A DNA stretch of 64,000 nucleotides from positions 42,021 through 106,020 of the forward strand of contig JALHQH010000042.1 of the NCBI GenBank assembly GCA_022842065.1, given 5' to 3'. Both the position numbers and the translations under genes were made by a program. Position 1 is the first letter of the stretch; each line of letters starts with the position of its first letter. A model generated the notes under the pieces. It was not told the origin of the DNA. It saw nothing but the letters and a program-made list of their open reading frames with translations, and did no database searches. Of the stretch, positions 18,155 through 26,938 are shown piece by piece. Origin of the DNA: Caldilineaceae bacterium (GTDB lineage Bacteria > Chloroflexota > Anaerolineae > Caldilineales > Caldilineaceae).

Positions 18155-19582
18155 CTAAGGCAGTTTCGTCAGCAGATCGCGCCCAACGACAATGCGTAGA
18201 TCGACGGGGTGGGTGCTGTTTAGCCCTTTCAGGCTAGACAATGAGGCAGAAAGCGACAATGTCTCACCCATCTTGTCAACAATCGGCTGGGGCACGCCAT
18301 AGTTAATCAGAATCGTCTGATTGTAGTCACTGCGGTCAGCATCACCAATCGCAACGACATGCCAGCCCTGGGCTTGGAGATAATCACGTGTACGGGCGGC
18401 CACCCCGACTTGATCAGTGCCATTCAGGATTTCGATCCGCACCCATTCCGGGTCGGCAGTCGGATCGGCAACCAGCGCAGGGCTAAAGAAGCGACTGACC
18501 GCGCTGCGCACCTTTTCGCGGTCAGGAACGAGAATCCAGCCGGTGTCATCGTTGACTTGCTCTTCCCCGTAACGACTATCTAAGACTTCCTGACGAATAT
18601 TCTGGACTGCCGCTTCACGCATGTACGTCGCCAGCTCCAGCTGCACAGGGATGGGAATATTGGTGTCGATGCTGGAGCGCATCGTACTTACCAGTTTCCA
18701 GGCGCTGGGTAAGAGCATGGCAATCATATCGGTACGCAACACTTTATCGACCACGGCACGGATCACATCTTGTTGACGGCGCGCGCGACCGTAGTCATCG
18801 TCAACATTGCGCGTCCGTGCATATTTGAGGGCACTCTCCCCATCCAGGTGTTGTAAACCAGCATCCAGATGAAAGGTCTGAATCCCACCATCATAGGTGG
18901 GGTATTCTTCATCGTGAATCGTCTTGGCGACAAAGATATCAATCCCACCGATCAGATCAACCAATTCAACAAAACCTTGAAAGTTAATCCGCACATAGTA
19001 GTCAATCGGGTGACCGATAAAGGTGCTCACGGTATCCATCGTGAGTTGTGGCCCACCGCCGGCTTCGGCCCGCTCCCCTAACGAATAGGCCGTGTTGATC
19101 TTGGAGGAAAAATTGTAACCGGGGATATTGACCCACAGATCGCGCGGCAGTGACAACATGCCGGCCGTAGAGGTGGCTGGATCAAGCGAAAGGACGATAA
19201 TCGTATCAGTACGCGCTGGGGCATCCTCCGCCGGTCGCTCATCGGTCCCAAGCAGTAAAATATTAATTAGTGGTAATGCGCTTTTCGCTGGTGTGTCACT
19301 AGTTGTCTCGGCTTGCACTGTTGTGGCCCCGTCAACCGTGACCACATTATCAGCCACTGATACACCTTCAGTGCGTTGAAAGGGCAAAGCCGCGGCTAGC
19401 GGATTGGATTGCACCACCGACCAGCGCGCCCATTGATAGGCGCGATAGCTAACGGTCACAGCGACGCCCAAGACTAGAAAGGCATAAACAAAGGTGATCA
19501 CCCCTGCCCACGCACTAGAAATGGCCGTAGTGCCACGGGCAGCATTTGATAGAGAATAGTAATTTTTCGACGTTCGTTGCAT
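18155..19582 (-). CDS. LytR-CpsA-Psr (LCP) family cell-wall glycan ligase
   Basis: The 475-residue protein has a cytoplasmic N-terminus, one membrane span at about 27-50, and an extracellular LCP domain (about 105-290) with L-L-G-T-D-E-R-P, R-T-D-T-I-I-V-L, S-L-P-R-D-L-W-V, and Y-A-R-T-R over D-D-Y-G-R-A-R-R-Q-Q. These Arg and Asp residues bind the polyprenyl pyrophosphate in characterised LCP proteins. A LytR_C domain occupies about 370-465. LCP enzymes attach glycans from lipid carriers to the cell envelope. It is monocistronic and appears to have an almost leaderless promoter immediately upstream. Confidence 0.88.
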   Translation of the reverse strand: MQRTSKNYYSLSNAARGTTAISSAWAGVITFVYAFLVLGVAVTVSYRAYQWARWSVVQSNPLAAALPFQRTEGVSVADNVVTVDGATTVQAETTSDTPAKSALPLINILLLGTDERPAEDAPARTDTIIVLSLDPATSTAGMLSLPRDLWVNIPGYNFSSKINTAYSLGERAEAGGGPQLTMDTVSTFIGHPIDYYVRINFQGFVELVDLIGGIDIFVAKTIHDEEYPTYDGGIQTFHLDAGLQHLDGESALKYARTRNVDDDYGRARRQQDVIRAVVDKVLRTDMIAMLLPSAWKLVSTMRSSIDTNIPIPVQLELATYMREAAVQNIRQEVLDSRYGEEQVNDDTGWILVPDREKVRSAVSRFFSPALVADPTADPEWVRIEILNGTDQVGVAARTRDYLQAQGWHVVAIGDADRSDYNQTILINYGVPQPIVDKMGETLSLSASLSSLKGLNSTHPVDLRIVVGRDLLTKLP

Positions 19583-19590
19583 ATGCTCAG

Positions 19591-19596
19591 ATTATA
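19591..19596 (-). promoter_or_regulatory. Candidate extended -10 element of the LCP gene, near-leaderless
   Basis: TATAAT preceded by TG at the extended -10 position lies only eight bases before the ATG at 19582. A start point seven bases downstream would leave essentially no leader, and no Shine-Dalgarno sequence fits in the gap. No good -35 is visible at 17 bases. Confidence 0.45.
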
Positions 19597-19909
19597 CCAT
19601 ACAGTACAGGAGGGACGACAAGGCCAGGTTGACAAAAGCGTATCAATTGCCGTTGTTTTTTAACAAAGTGCATAGTAAGTAGACGCTGTACTGTAGCAAT
19701 TGTTTCCGTTCGTTACCAAAGCGTAGGCGATTGGTCCAGCCAGAAAGTCGGGGATCTGACGATCCCCATGAGCGATAACGAATAAAGCGTAACACGAAAC
19801 AGTTTTTCAATTTGAGCTGAATCTCGTGACCGTTAGGGCGATGGCTATGGCTTGGGTGTTACCAAGCAACCAAGACGGCACAGACACACGGGGTAAATGC
19901 GATGGCATG
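19597..19909. other. Intergenic stretch without recognised gene
   Basis: About 310 bases between two minus-strand genes. Short open frames exist on the minus strand, but none has a start, ribosome-binding site or family resemblance I can support. No terminator with a clear U-tract is seen. Confidence 0.5.
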
Positions 19910-22315
19910 TTAATTCACCAGCGGATGTTTGAAGAGATAAGATTGGGTGAGAATATAAATGTTGCCGGCGACCTCATCAACCGAGATCCCACGTAGATTC
20001 TGTAATGCATCCCCTTCGGGGGCGCGTAGCTGGCGCTGATAGGTGCCATCTTTACTGTAGACCAGAATGCGCGATTCAGCACTGTCGGCAATGTAGATCA
20101 TCGAATTGCCCTGATCACCGACGGCCAAATCGGCAGGTTCGCCGATCGCGCCCACACTGTTCTCCAACGAAAATTGAACGGGACTACCCAGGCTATAACG
20201 CACCAGCAGCCCCTCGGCGTAGAGAAGCCAGATGTCACCATCGATCGCCATGGCGCGGACACTGGTCAGGTTCGTTTGGGTTTGGGCACCAAACCACTTT
20301 TCGGGGGGATTACTAAAGTTGCCCCGATCATAGCGGTAAAGCTGGTTAGCGCCGGCATCAGCCAGGTAAAGCCGATCGGCATAGACCCGCAGGAGTAGGG
20401 GTGAGCGCAAGTCGGCCTCGCCCCCCAACGGTAAGAGACTACGCCCCTCGACACGCCGATCATAGCGGAACACATGGTGATTTTGATCCAACACCAGCAA
20501 ATAGGGCTTATCTTCGACCCCAGAAATCGGCGGTAGCCAGGCAATATCAATCAAACGCCCGACCGTCACCCCATCGATCACATCACCCTGGCTTAAAATG
20601 ATCTCACCCTCTGGTTCTAAAACCATATTCCCGGTCGGGTCTAACTCAAAATATTGGATTAATTGTCGCCCTGTATCAAGGACAAAAAGATCCTGATCGG
20701 CGACCACGACCCGCTGTGGTTGGGCTTCGGCCGGAAACTTTACCAGCGGCAAGGCCAACATCTGGAGCGGCACGATCTGCAGCAAGGAAGCCAACTCACG
20801 CTCAATCCGGACATTGAGTTCATCGGCGCGCGCTAAACGCGAACCGACCAGGGTATTCGCCTCGCCGATAAAGGCTTGTGCTTCCCCCAGTTTGAGGCGC
20901 GCCGTCGCCTTATCTTCGGCTTCCAACGCGTTCTCTGCACTCAAAAAGCTCGCTTCAGCCATCGTCAGGATGCGGTTTGCCTCATCTACATTGCGTTTAT
21001 CCACCGTCCAGAAGACACCAGCCACAATCACTGGCACCAGAATAAAGATCAAGAGCGCAACCAGGATCAGCAGGCGTGCCCGTTGACCAATCGCACGCGG
21101 CGGGGGACGGAAAGTTGGGCCAAGGCGCGGGGCAGCAAATTCACCATCTGCTAGCTCGCTGTCGGCGTAGGGCGCCGCCGCGGCTTGCGCATAAAGTTCA
21201 GCTTGCTCATATAATCTGGCATCAGTTGCCTGGTTGGCGCTATCAGTTGGGCTGGGGGGCAGATGCGAGCGTGTCGTGCGCTCACGCGACGCCCGATCCG
21301 GTAGCACATTCGTAAACATGGTGCGCAACTGTTGCCAACCCTGTTGTACGGCCGCGATGGCTGGTGTCGTCGCGGTTGGCAACCAAGCCGGCGCGGCCTG
21401 GTTGTGGGCTCTGATTGGCGGCGCGCCGTCATCGGCATACGCCGGCTCAGCTTCATCTCCATAGGCCATATCGTCAGTTGGGGGTAGCGGCGGGCGGGCG
21501 GCATCCATACGCGCGGAACGCTCAGTTGGCTGTTCCACCCCGCGCACCGGTGGCGCGGCCTGGAGTGCAGTTGGCAGGCCGCGCCACCGTGAGCGTGCCA
21601 GCATGGGATTTTGTGCGCTCGGTGCTGGCGATGGTGCGGATTCAACAGGAGGGGTCAAAACGGTAATCAGGCCGGTGAGGGCATGGGGACCAGCCTGATT
21701 ACGCAACGTCGCCGCGACATCCTCCACATTTTCTTCGTTGACATAGGCGACAATACTGGCCAGTTCGCGCAGGGTAAAATGTTGTAAACAGCGCTGCCCG
21801 GCCAATAAAAAAGCACCGCCATCAATTAGATCCTGGCGATAAAGTTCGGGCACATTCAAGTCCCACTGCTCAGCCACGGCACTTGGCTTGCCAACCACCG
21901 GCGGATAGACATCAACATTGCTGCCCGCCGTCAAGAGGGCCAAACTAGCAGCACTCCCCAGTGCAGTCAGCTTTGTGCCCAAAAGTGTCACCAAGATAAT
22001 GCCCGGCGCGGCACTTAGTGTACCACTGCCCCCACCAACCCCTGGCGAGGCGGTGGCAAAGACAGCCAGGGCTTCGCGCAACGCTGCGGTCAGGACGTAA
22101 CTTTGCGAGCCTTTGACCGTATAGTAAGTACGTTGGATGACGCTGAGAGCACGTTCGATCAACTCGGCTGTGGCCGCAGGATCACCGGCGACTTCGACAA
22201 CGGCATAAAGATTGCCGCGGACAGCTTGGCGTGTATCAGCCGGTGGCTCGACGACGCGTACCCCGAACGGCCGCGCCTTTTTTTCGGTAGACAGGTAGGC
22301 AATCTGCGAATGCAT
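19910..22315 (-). CDS. Membrane protein with degenerate PP2C-like N-terminus and NHL-like propeller C-terminus
   Basis: The 801-residue protein has three parts. Residues 1-220 follow the outline of a PP2C phosphatase (L-Y-A-V-V-E-V-A-G-D-P where PP2C has a D-G-M-G-G site, a later G-I-I-L-V-T-L-L strand, and a final L-R-E-L-A-S-I-V segment with a repeated-Asn/Glu helix), but the metal-binding aspartates are absent. Residues 220-405 are low-complexity and Ala/Pro/Thr-rich. A single span lies at about 410-435, then a helical stretch, and residues ~510-800 contain beta-propeller repeats with A-V-G-D-Q-G-N-S-M-I-Y-I-A-D, typical of NHL proteins. Inferred role: membrane-anchored sensor or scaffold related to the Ser/Thr kinase system seen further right. 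Confidence 0.65.
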   Translation of the reverse strand: MHSQIAYLSTEKKARPFGVRVVEPPADTRQAVRGNLYAVVEVAGDPAATAELIERALSVIQRTYYTVKGSQSYVLTAALREALAVFATASPGVGGGSGTLSAAPGIILVTLLGTKLTALGSAASLALLTAGSNVDVYPPVVGKPSAVAEQWDLNVPELYRQDLIDGGAFLLAGQRCLQHFTLRELASIVAYVNEENVEDVAATLRNQAGPHALTGLITVLTPPVESAPSPAPSAQNPMLARSRWRGLPTALQAAPPVRGVEQPTERSARMDAARPPLPPTDDMAYGDEAEPAYADDGAPPIRAHNQAAPAWLPTATTPAIAAVQQGWQQLRTMFTNVLPDRASRERTTRSHLPPSPTDSANQATDARLYEQAELYAQAAAAPYADSELADGEFAAPRLGPTFRPPPRAIGQRARLLILVALLIFILVPVIVAGVFWTVDKRNVDEANRILTMAEASFLSAENALEAEDKATARLKLGEAQAFIGEANTLVGSRLARADELNVRIERELASLLQIVPLQMLALPLVKFPAEAQPQRVVVADQDLFVLDTGRQLIQYFELDPTGNMVLEPEGEIILSQGDVIDGVTVGRLIDIAWLPPISGVEDKPYLLVLDQNHHVFRYDRRVEGRSLLPLGGEADLRSPLLLRVYADRLYLADAGANQLYRYDRGNFSNPPEKWFGAQTQTNLTSVRAMAIDGDIWLLYAEGLLVRYSLGSPVQFSLENSVGAIGEPADLAVGDQGNSMIYIADSAESRILVYSKDGTYQRQLRAPEGDALQNLRGISVDEVAGNIYILTQSYLFKHPLVN

Positions 22316-22564
22316 AGGAACTCTATTTTAGTCTGCGCATTATCGTGCGTGCGGTGTATTTCAAAATAATCAAAGTTTAATCAACGCTGCAAGAATTTTA
22401 GCCGCAACCCTGTAGAATGTCAACGTATCGATAGATGCGAAGGGGCTGAGCCACATTTTGGTGCGCGTCGTAGGGTTACGACCAGCGCAATCAGGTGCCT
22501 ATCGGGATCGCGGGCAAACCGTGACAGGCAAAAAGAGCTTTTTCTGCTTTCCGAGTAATCGGCT
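22316..22564. other. Intergenic region upstream of the NHL-like and LysW-like genes
   Basis: Divergent intergenic DNA. Apart from the promoter described for the LysW-like gene I see no gene, RNA or strong repeat here. Confidence 0.4.
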
Positions 22565-22593
22565 TTGCACAGATGCGCCATGCTATTTATAAT
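22565..22593 (+). promoter_or_regulatory. Candidate sigma70-type promoter for the LysW-like gene
   Basis: TTGCAC at 22565-22570 and a perfect TATAAT at 22588-22593 are separated by 17 bases. Transcription from about 22600 would give a leader of roughly 160 bases before the ATG at 22763. Confidence 0.5.
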
Positions 22594-22762
22594 GGGCAAA
22601 AATAGAGTCATCAAGCCGATTGATTATCTCTACAAAATGCAGTACATTTGCGATAGTAGTACGGTATCTACGATTTGAATTTAACCTGCGGCGACTGGCA
22701 CCGCGTGGGATTCAGTATCGCAATCTGAAAGCACAACCAAAGTAAGTTAGAAGGGAACGATC

Positions 22763-23047
22763 ATGGCCACAGCAACTTGTGTTGAATGTGATGAAGACAT
22801 CGAAATTAATGACCGACCACGACGCGGATTGCGCGTCATTTGCCCCAATTGTGGCGTGAAGCTAGAAGTGGTAAGCACGGTGCCAATCGAACTTGACATC
22901 CCCTATGATGAAGAAGAAGAGTGGGACGATGACGATGACGACTTCGGGTTAGATGATGATGAGTTGGATGGCGACTTTGATGATGAACTTGAGGACCTTG
23001 AAGACCTTGAGGACGACGATCTGGAAGATACTGATGAGTGGAAGTAA
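22763..23047 (+). CDS. LysW-like zinc ribbon protein with long acidic tail
   Basis: The 94-residue protein has a four-cysteine zinc ribbon (Cys6, Cys9, Cys27, Cys30) followed by K-L-E-V-V-S-T-V-P-I-E-L, which matches the amino-group carrier protein LysW of lysine/arginine biosynthesis. LysW is ~54 residues and ends in E-D-W-G-E, whose terminal glutamate carries the biosynthetic intermediate. Here the protein runs on for ~40 residues, 32 of the last 46 positions being Asp or Glu, and ends in D-E-W-K. No lysX, lysZ or argX-type gene is nearby. The ribosome-binding site AGAAGGGA precedes the ATG. It may be a carrier paralogue, or a zinc-binding adaptor whose acidic tail imitates nucleic acid. 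Confidence 0.75.
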   Translation: MATATCVECDEDIEINDRPRRGLRVICPNCGVKLEVVSTVPIELDIPYDEEEEWDDDDDDFGLDDDELDGDFDDELEDLEDLEDDDLEDTDEWK

Positions 23048-23126
23048 TCAATTTCTACTCATCCGCGCGGGTTGAATAACCCCAGTAACCTGGTACGATT
23101 TCCCAACAAGCGCGAGCTAAATCACT

Positions 23127-23777
23127 GTGACTACGGATAACCGTTATCCTATTCCCGCGGCACGTCACCGTACGGCGGAAGAGATTCTACGGAGCCGATT
23201 TATCACCACCGTCGACTTTGCCCCGACGGTAGTAGAGGCGCGCCGTGTCATTGCCGCCGTAAGTACTGAGTTTGCTGATGCCAGCCATAACTGCTGGGCT
23301 TATGTCGTGGGCGCGCCGGGCAGTACGGCACAGATCGGCATGAGCGATGATGGGGAACCGCATGGTACCGCCGGACGCCCGATGCTGACGGTGCTCATGC
23401 ATAGCGGCATCGGCAATATTTGTGCGGTCGTTACCCGCTATTTCGGCGGGACCTTGCTTGGCAAGGGCGGGTTGGTCAAGGCCTACAGCGGGGGTGTCCA
23501 ATTAGCGCTGACAACTTTGCCTACCACCATGCAGATTCCCAAGGCACGCCTGACGCTACTCTTTGATTATGGCACGGTTACACCGCTGCAACGACTCTTA
23601 CCGCAGTATGAGGTAGAACTCCTACAAGATGAGTATGGCACGGATGTCACCTATCAAGTGACCTTGCCAGTGGAACAACTAGTGCCCTTTACACAGGCCG
23701 TAACGGAGCTGACTAATGGCCAAGCGCTCATCGAACGGATTGATGAGGCAGATGAAGCTGCGGTCGAAGGGTCGTAA
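23127..23777 (+). CDS. YigZ/IMPACT family protein
   Basis: The 216-residue protein (GTG start) has the IMPACT (UPF0029) N-terminal domain at about residues 15-125, with [23 protein letters not shown] and [14 protein letters not shown], all hallmark motifs. A C-terminal DUF1949-like ferredoxin-fold domain follows (about 140-205). Eukaryotic IMPACT regulates the eIF2 kinase GCN2; the function of bacterial YigZ is not firmly known. Length is normal. It lies 79 bases after the LysW-like gene and may be co-transcribed, though no functional link is evident. Confidence 0.9.
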   Translation: MTTDNRYPIPAARHRTAEEILRSRFITTVDFAPTVVEARRVIAAVSTEFADASHNCWAYVVGAPGSTAQIGMSDDGEPHGTAGRPMLTVLMHSGIGNICAVVTRYFGGTLLGKGGLVKAYSGGVQLALTTLPTTMQIPKARLTLLFDYGTVTPLQRLLPQYEVELLQDEYGTDVTYQVTLPVEQLVPFTQAVTELTNGQALIERIDEADEAAVEGS

Positions 23778-23782
23778 CCACA

Positions 23783-23845
23783 GGTGACTGTCACTGTGCA
23801 CCAGAGTTTGATTGGTCAAACAATCAGCAGCCAGTGACAGTCACC
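23783..23845. repeat. Inverted repeat between convergent genes
   Basis: Perfect 14-bp arms (GGTGACTGTCACTG at 23783 and its complement at 23832-23845) enclose a 35-base loop. Each arm is itself nearly palindromic (GTGAC-T-GTCAC). It could stop transcription from both convergent genes but lacks a U-tract. Confidence 0.7.
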
Positions 23846-23877
23846 CTAGATGCGCATGTTTCAGCAATAGCCGAAGG

Positions 23878-24174
23878 TTAGATGATCACCACCGAATTAT
23901 CCTCCCCATGCTCGCCAGGCTCATAGAGATCAGCCTCGTCGTCGTTAAACCACTTACCATCTGCACTAAAGTAGCGAAAACGCACCCGTTGACTGGGCTC
24001 GAGGGTTACAGATGAACTGGCTGTACCATTGGTACGTTTGATCAACGGGTTGGCCTTGGGATCCCAGTTATTAAAATCACCAACCACAGAAATCTTGGCC
24101 TGTGCACTATCATAGGGCAGCACAAATGTCAGCTTCGTCTGGTTGCTCTTTTTCAACAGTTCGCGTTTGATCAT
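23878..24174 (-). CDS. Small stand-alone CBM48 / isoamylase early-set domain protein
   Basis: The 98-residue protein is a single immunoglobulin-like early-set domain of the CBM48 type found in glycogen branching enzymes and AMPK beta. V-V-G-D-F-N-N-W-D-P near residue 31 is the signature of the glycogen-binding strand, and R-V-R-F-R-Y-F near 62 and W-F-N-D-D-E-A-D-x-Y near 74 follow the family. There is no catalytic domain, so it probably binds alpha-glucan or serves as an adaptor. A related protein is encoded at 41945-42298. Its ATG is preceded only by AT-rich sequence with AAAAGG. Confidence 0.8.
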   Translation of the reverse strand: MIKRELLKKSNQTKLTFVLPYDSAQAKISVVGDFNNWDPKANPLIKRTNGTASSSVTLEPSQRVRFRYFSADGKWFNDDEADLYEPGEHGEDNSVVII

Positions 24175-24237
24175 TGCTTTTTTTATCCTTTTTTAGATAA
24201 TCCACTTACTATCGGACCGGTTGTGTAACTACCAAGT

Positions 24238-24336
24238 CACCCCACCCTAACCCTCCCCTGCTAAGGGAGGGAACGGTTGACCCCGAGACCGTTCCTCCCA
24301 TTACCAGCGAGAGGTTAGGAGGGGTAGTAGTTACCC
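24238..24336. repeat. Family C long palindromic repeat, copy 1
   Basis: Inverted C/T-rich and G/A-rich arms: CACCCTAACCCTCCCCTG on the left and AGAGGTTAGGAGGGG on the right, with an inner GGGAGGGAACGGTT / AACCGTTCCTCCC-type pairing. The element recurs at 36685, 45074, 45518, 47688 and 52237. From here to 24565 nothing else is recognised. Confidence 0.75.
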
Positions 24337-24565
24337 AATTGTTTCGATCAGCAGGCAATTGCCCGCATCAAAACAGCCATAGGATAGCAGAAATCAAGAG
24401 TATGTAAAAATAGACAAAGCTGCTAAAGATCAGAGTTGTTGAATTGGTAACAACTTACAAAAAGACAAGCAGCGATAGAGCGGTTGAAATGAGAAGCGCA
24501 GTTTTAGCGCGCAGTAAAAAGTCTGGTTCTCCTTCAACACGAAGTATCACTGACCGCCGTTACGG

Positions 24566-25177
24566 TTAGCCGCCATACTCTTCCTGATAGTCGCGCATTG
24601 CCGCTTCGATCACATTGAGCGCATGTTCGCGATTATAGGTCCGCTCAACCACCAATGACGAGGGTTGGCCCGGCACCATTTTATAGGTGGCGAAGTAGTG
24701 GCGCAAGCGCTCAACCAGAATTGGTGGTACGTCGTCAATGTCGTTTGCGTTGCCCCACACATTATCATTTTCCAGCACGGCAATGATTTTATCATCAGCC
24801 TCACCGCCATCATTGACATCCAAGCCCCCAACCACACGGGCGTTGAGAATCACTTCAGCCCGGTTGATTGGCCGCTCACTGAGGACACAAATATCAAGCG
24901 GATCACCATCGCCACGGTCGGCCGTCGCCGAAAGTGAGGCAACATGACGATCACAGTAAGTGCGCGGAATAAAGCCATAGAGGGCCGGTGGCGTTGACGA
25001 AGTACGTTGCGGGCGGTCCACGCGCAGATAGCCGGTCGTCTTGTCAATTTCATACTTGACCAGGTCAAACGGCGTAATTTCGATATACGCATGGACGATC
25101 TGCGGTGGGCTTTTGCCCACCTCCAACCCATGCCATGGATGTGGACGCCAGCGGTAAAAAGGTGGTGGAAATTTCAT
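24566..25177 (-). CDS. ppa: Inorganic pyrophosphatase (family I)
   Basis: From the ATG at 25177, preceded by AAAGGA, the protein has 203 residues. The signature [10 protein letters not shown] at about residue 81 contains the metal-binding aspartates of soluble family I pyrophosphatases, which hydrolyse pyrophosphate and drive biosynthesis. Early [13 protein letters not shown] and later D-D-K-I-I-A-V also match. The reading frame is open upstream for another 32 codons, but those are encoded by the family A repeat and are not part of the gene. Slightly longer than the E. coli enzyme (176 residues), consistent with the subgroup starting P-W-H-G. Confidence 0.9.
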   Translation of the reverse strand: MKFPPPFYRWRPHPWHGLEVGKSPPQIVHAYIEITPFDLVKYEIDKTTGYLRVDRPQRTSSTPPALYGFIPRTYCDRHVASLSATADRGDGDPLDICVLSERPINRAEVILNARVVGGLDVNDGGEADDKIIAVLENDNVWGNANDIDDVPPILVERLRHYFATYKMVPGQPSSLVVERTYNREHALNVIEAAMRDYQEEYGG

Positions 25178-25200
25178 AAAAATTCCTTTTTTGAATGAAT

Positions 25201-25293
25201 GAAACGTAAAACGTGATGCGTGAAACGTGATGCGTGATTCGTGCATCCTGAGCAGCCACGTTTTACGCAGCACATTTCACGCATCACGTTTTA
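25201..25293. repeat. Family A short-unit repeat hairpin, copy 2
   Basis: Tandem GTGATGC/GTGAAAC units with perfect 18-bp inverted arms at 25208-25225 and 25275-25292. It provides the last codons and the TGA stop of the oxidoreductase gene on its right, and a spurious N-terminal extension to the pyrophosphatase on its left. Confidence 0.85.
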
Positions 25294-26891
25294 TTATCCT
25301 GTAAGACCTGCATGGCGGCGTTGCGACCGTTGATGGCAATTACGCTGCCACCGGGGTGGGTGCAGGCCCCACAGAGGTAGACGCCGGTCATCGGTGTACG
25401 ATACGCCAGCCGCTGATCCCACATGTAAGCGGGGAGACATTCGCCCTGAAAAATATGGCCGCCGGTCAGGCCAACTTTTTGCTCAATGTCAGGTGGCCCC
25501 AGTACTTCATAGTGTGCCACCACTGCGGGGAAGTTGCTACAGTAGCGCCCAATCGAAGCGAGCGCAACGGCCGCGACCTCTGCGCGCCGACTATCCCAAT
25601 CCCCTACGGCAAAGGTATGGGGCACATATTGGGCAAAGACGCTCATGGTGTGCATACCTGGGGGCGCAACCGTCGTATCGTGGGCCGTGTGGAAGTAGAG
25701 CTCGGTCCACAGCCGGGGGGGCAGTTCGCCCTGATTGGCCAGCGCTGGGTATGCTTTCCACTCCTGCTTCGTCAGCGGCGTGTTGATCTGGCCACTGTGG
25801 TGTGGCTCGAGCAGGCCGGGGCGGGCCACAAAGTTGGGCAATTCGTGCATTGCCACCGAAACTTTGGCGGTACAGCCTTTCATGGGTACGGCCGCGACCT
25901 GCTGTTGCCAACGACTGTCGGCGGCTTGACCAACCAGGCGCAAAGTCACTTGTGGATCGGCATTGGAAACAACAATCGGGGCATAGATCCGCTCACCGCC
26001 GGCTAACACAACCCCTTCGCCTGGCAGGATCTGGGCCACCGGCACGCCTGACGCGACGACGGCGCCGGCCGCGCGGGCGATATCACAGAGGATAAAGGAG
26101 ACCATGCCCATGCCCCCTTTCACATAGCCCCACATGCCGGTCATTCCCCCCAGGCGGCCCGAAGAGTGATGAAAATGGATCGATGCCGTCCCCGGATCGT
26201 GCGGGCTGGCATTGGTGCCAATAATGCCCTGGCCGAGGACCGCGGTCTGCAGCCGCTCATCCTTGAGAAAATTTTCCGCATACTCTACCATCGACCAGTT
26301 GAAGACCAGATTGATTGCGTCCTGATCACCCTTTAGACGCGCCTCGATCTGCTCGCGACTGGGCGGTGCGCCAATCCAGAGATCGCCATCCCCGGCAGGG
26401 CGCAGCGCGTTGCGGGCACGGCGCATAACATCATACATTGCCTGCCAGCCGGTCACATCGCCTGGGGCAAAGCGGTTGATCTCGGCGGCACAGCGCACAT
26501 CATCATCCCAGAGTTGAATACTCGCGCCATCATCAAAGGGGACGAACATTCCCGCCACGGCCGGCGTCCAATGATAGCCATAAGCAGGGAAGTTCAGCTC
26601 ATCAATCACAAGCGGATGGAGCAAGCCAGCCAGGTAAGCACAGGGTGAAATCCGGTACCCAGGCCAGGTCTCTTCGAGGGTACATGCGCCGCCGATCCGT
26701 TCGCGTGCCTCCAAGACCAGCACTTTTTTACCAGCACGCGCCAGATAGGCCGCGCAGGTCAAGCCATTGTGCCCAGCACCGACCACGATCACATCCCAGC
26801 GGCGTTGGGCAAGTTCCGGCACCGAGGCAGGTAACCCCATGATCCCCAGCGTGTCGGCGGCACGCTGGGGTTGTTGATAATCAGCAGCCAT
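25284..26891 (-). CDS. FAD-dependent oxidoreductase, phytoene-desaturase/PYROXD2-like
   Basis: The 535-residue protein has an N-terminal dinucleotide-binding fold with V-V-G-A-G-H-N-G-L-T near residue 37 and E-A-R-E-R-I-G-G-A-C near 61, as in carotenoid desaturases and the PYROXD2 (CrtO-like) group. The C-terminal Y-L-C-G-A-C-T-H-P-G-G-S-V (about residue 505) is the usual FAD-binding close of this family. Substrate is not evident; no carotenoid genes are nearby. A strong ribosome-binding site (GAGGAG) precedes the ATG. The stop codon and last residues lie inside a family A repeat, so the original C-terminus may have been slightly altered by repeat insertion. Confidence 0.85.
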   Translation of the reverse strand: MAADYQQPQRAADTLGIMGLPASVPELAQRRWDVIVVGAGHNGLTCAAYLARAGKKVLVLEARERIGGACTLEETWPGYRISPCAYLAGLLHPLVIDELNFPAYGYHWTPAVAGMFVPFDDGASIQLWDDDVRCAAEINRFAPGDVTGWQAMYDVMRRARNALRPAGDGDLWIGAPPSREQIEARLKGDQDAINLVFNWSMVEYAENFLKDERLQTAVLGQGIIGTNASPHDPGTASIHFHHSSGRLGGMTGMWGYVKGGMGMVSFILCDIARAAGAVVASGVPVAQILPGEGVVLAGGERIYAPIVVSNADPQVTLRLVGQAADSRWQQQVAAVPMKGCTAKVSVAMHELPNFVARPGLLEPHHSGQINTPLTKQEWKAYPALANQGELPPRLWTELYFHTAHDTTVAPPGMHTMSVFAQYVPHTFAVGDWDSRRAEVAAVALASIGRYCSNFPAVVAHYEVLGPPDIEQKVGLTGGHIFQGECLPAYMWDQRLAYRTPMTGVYLCGACTHPGGSVIAINGRNAAMQVLQDNKT

Positions 26892-26938
26892 AACGACTCC
26901 TCACAATTCCTTGGATAATAAAAGATACGTGGCTGTTT

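Noticed and set aside
19597..19909. Transposase remnant on the minus strand
   Set aside because: Two short frames looked protein-like, but no motif, start or inverted ends could be supported.
25178..25273. N-terminal extension of the pyrophosphatase
   Set aside because: The extra 32 codons are encoded by a family A repeat; a good ribosome-binding site precedes the internal ATG and family similarity begins there.
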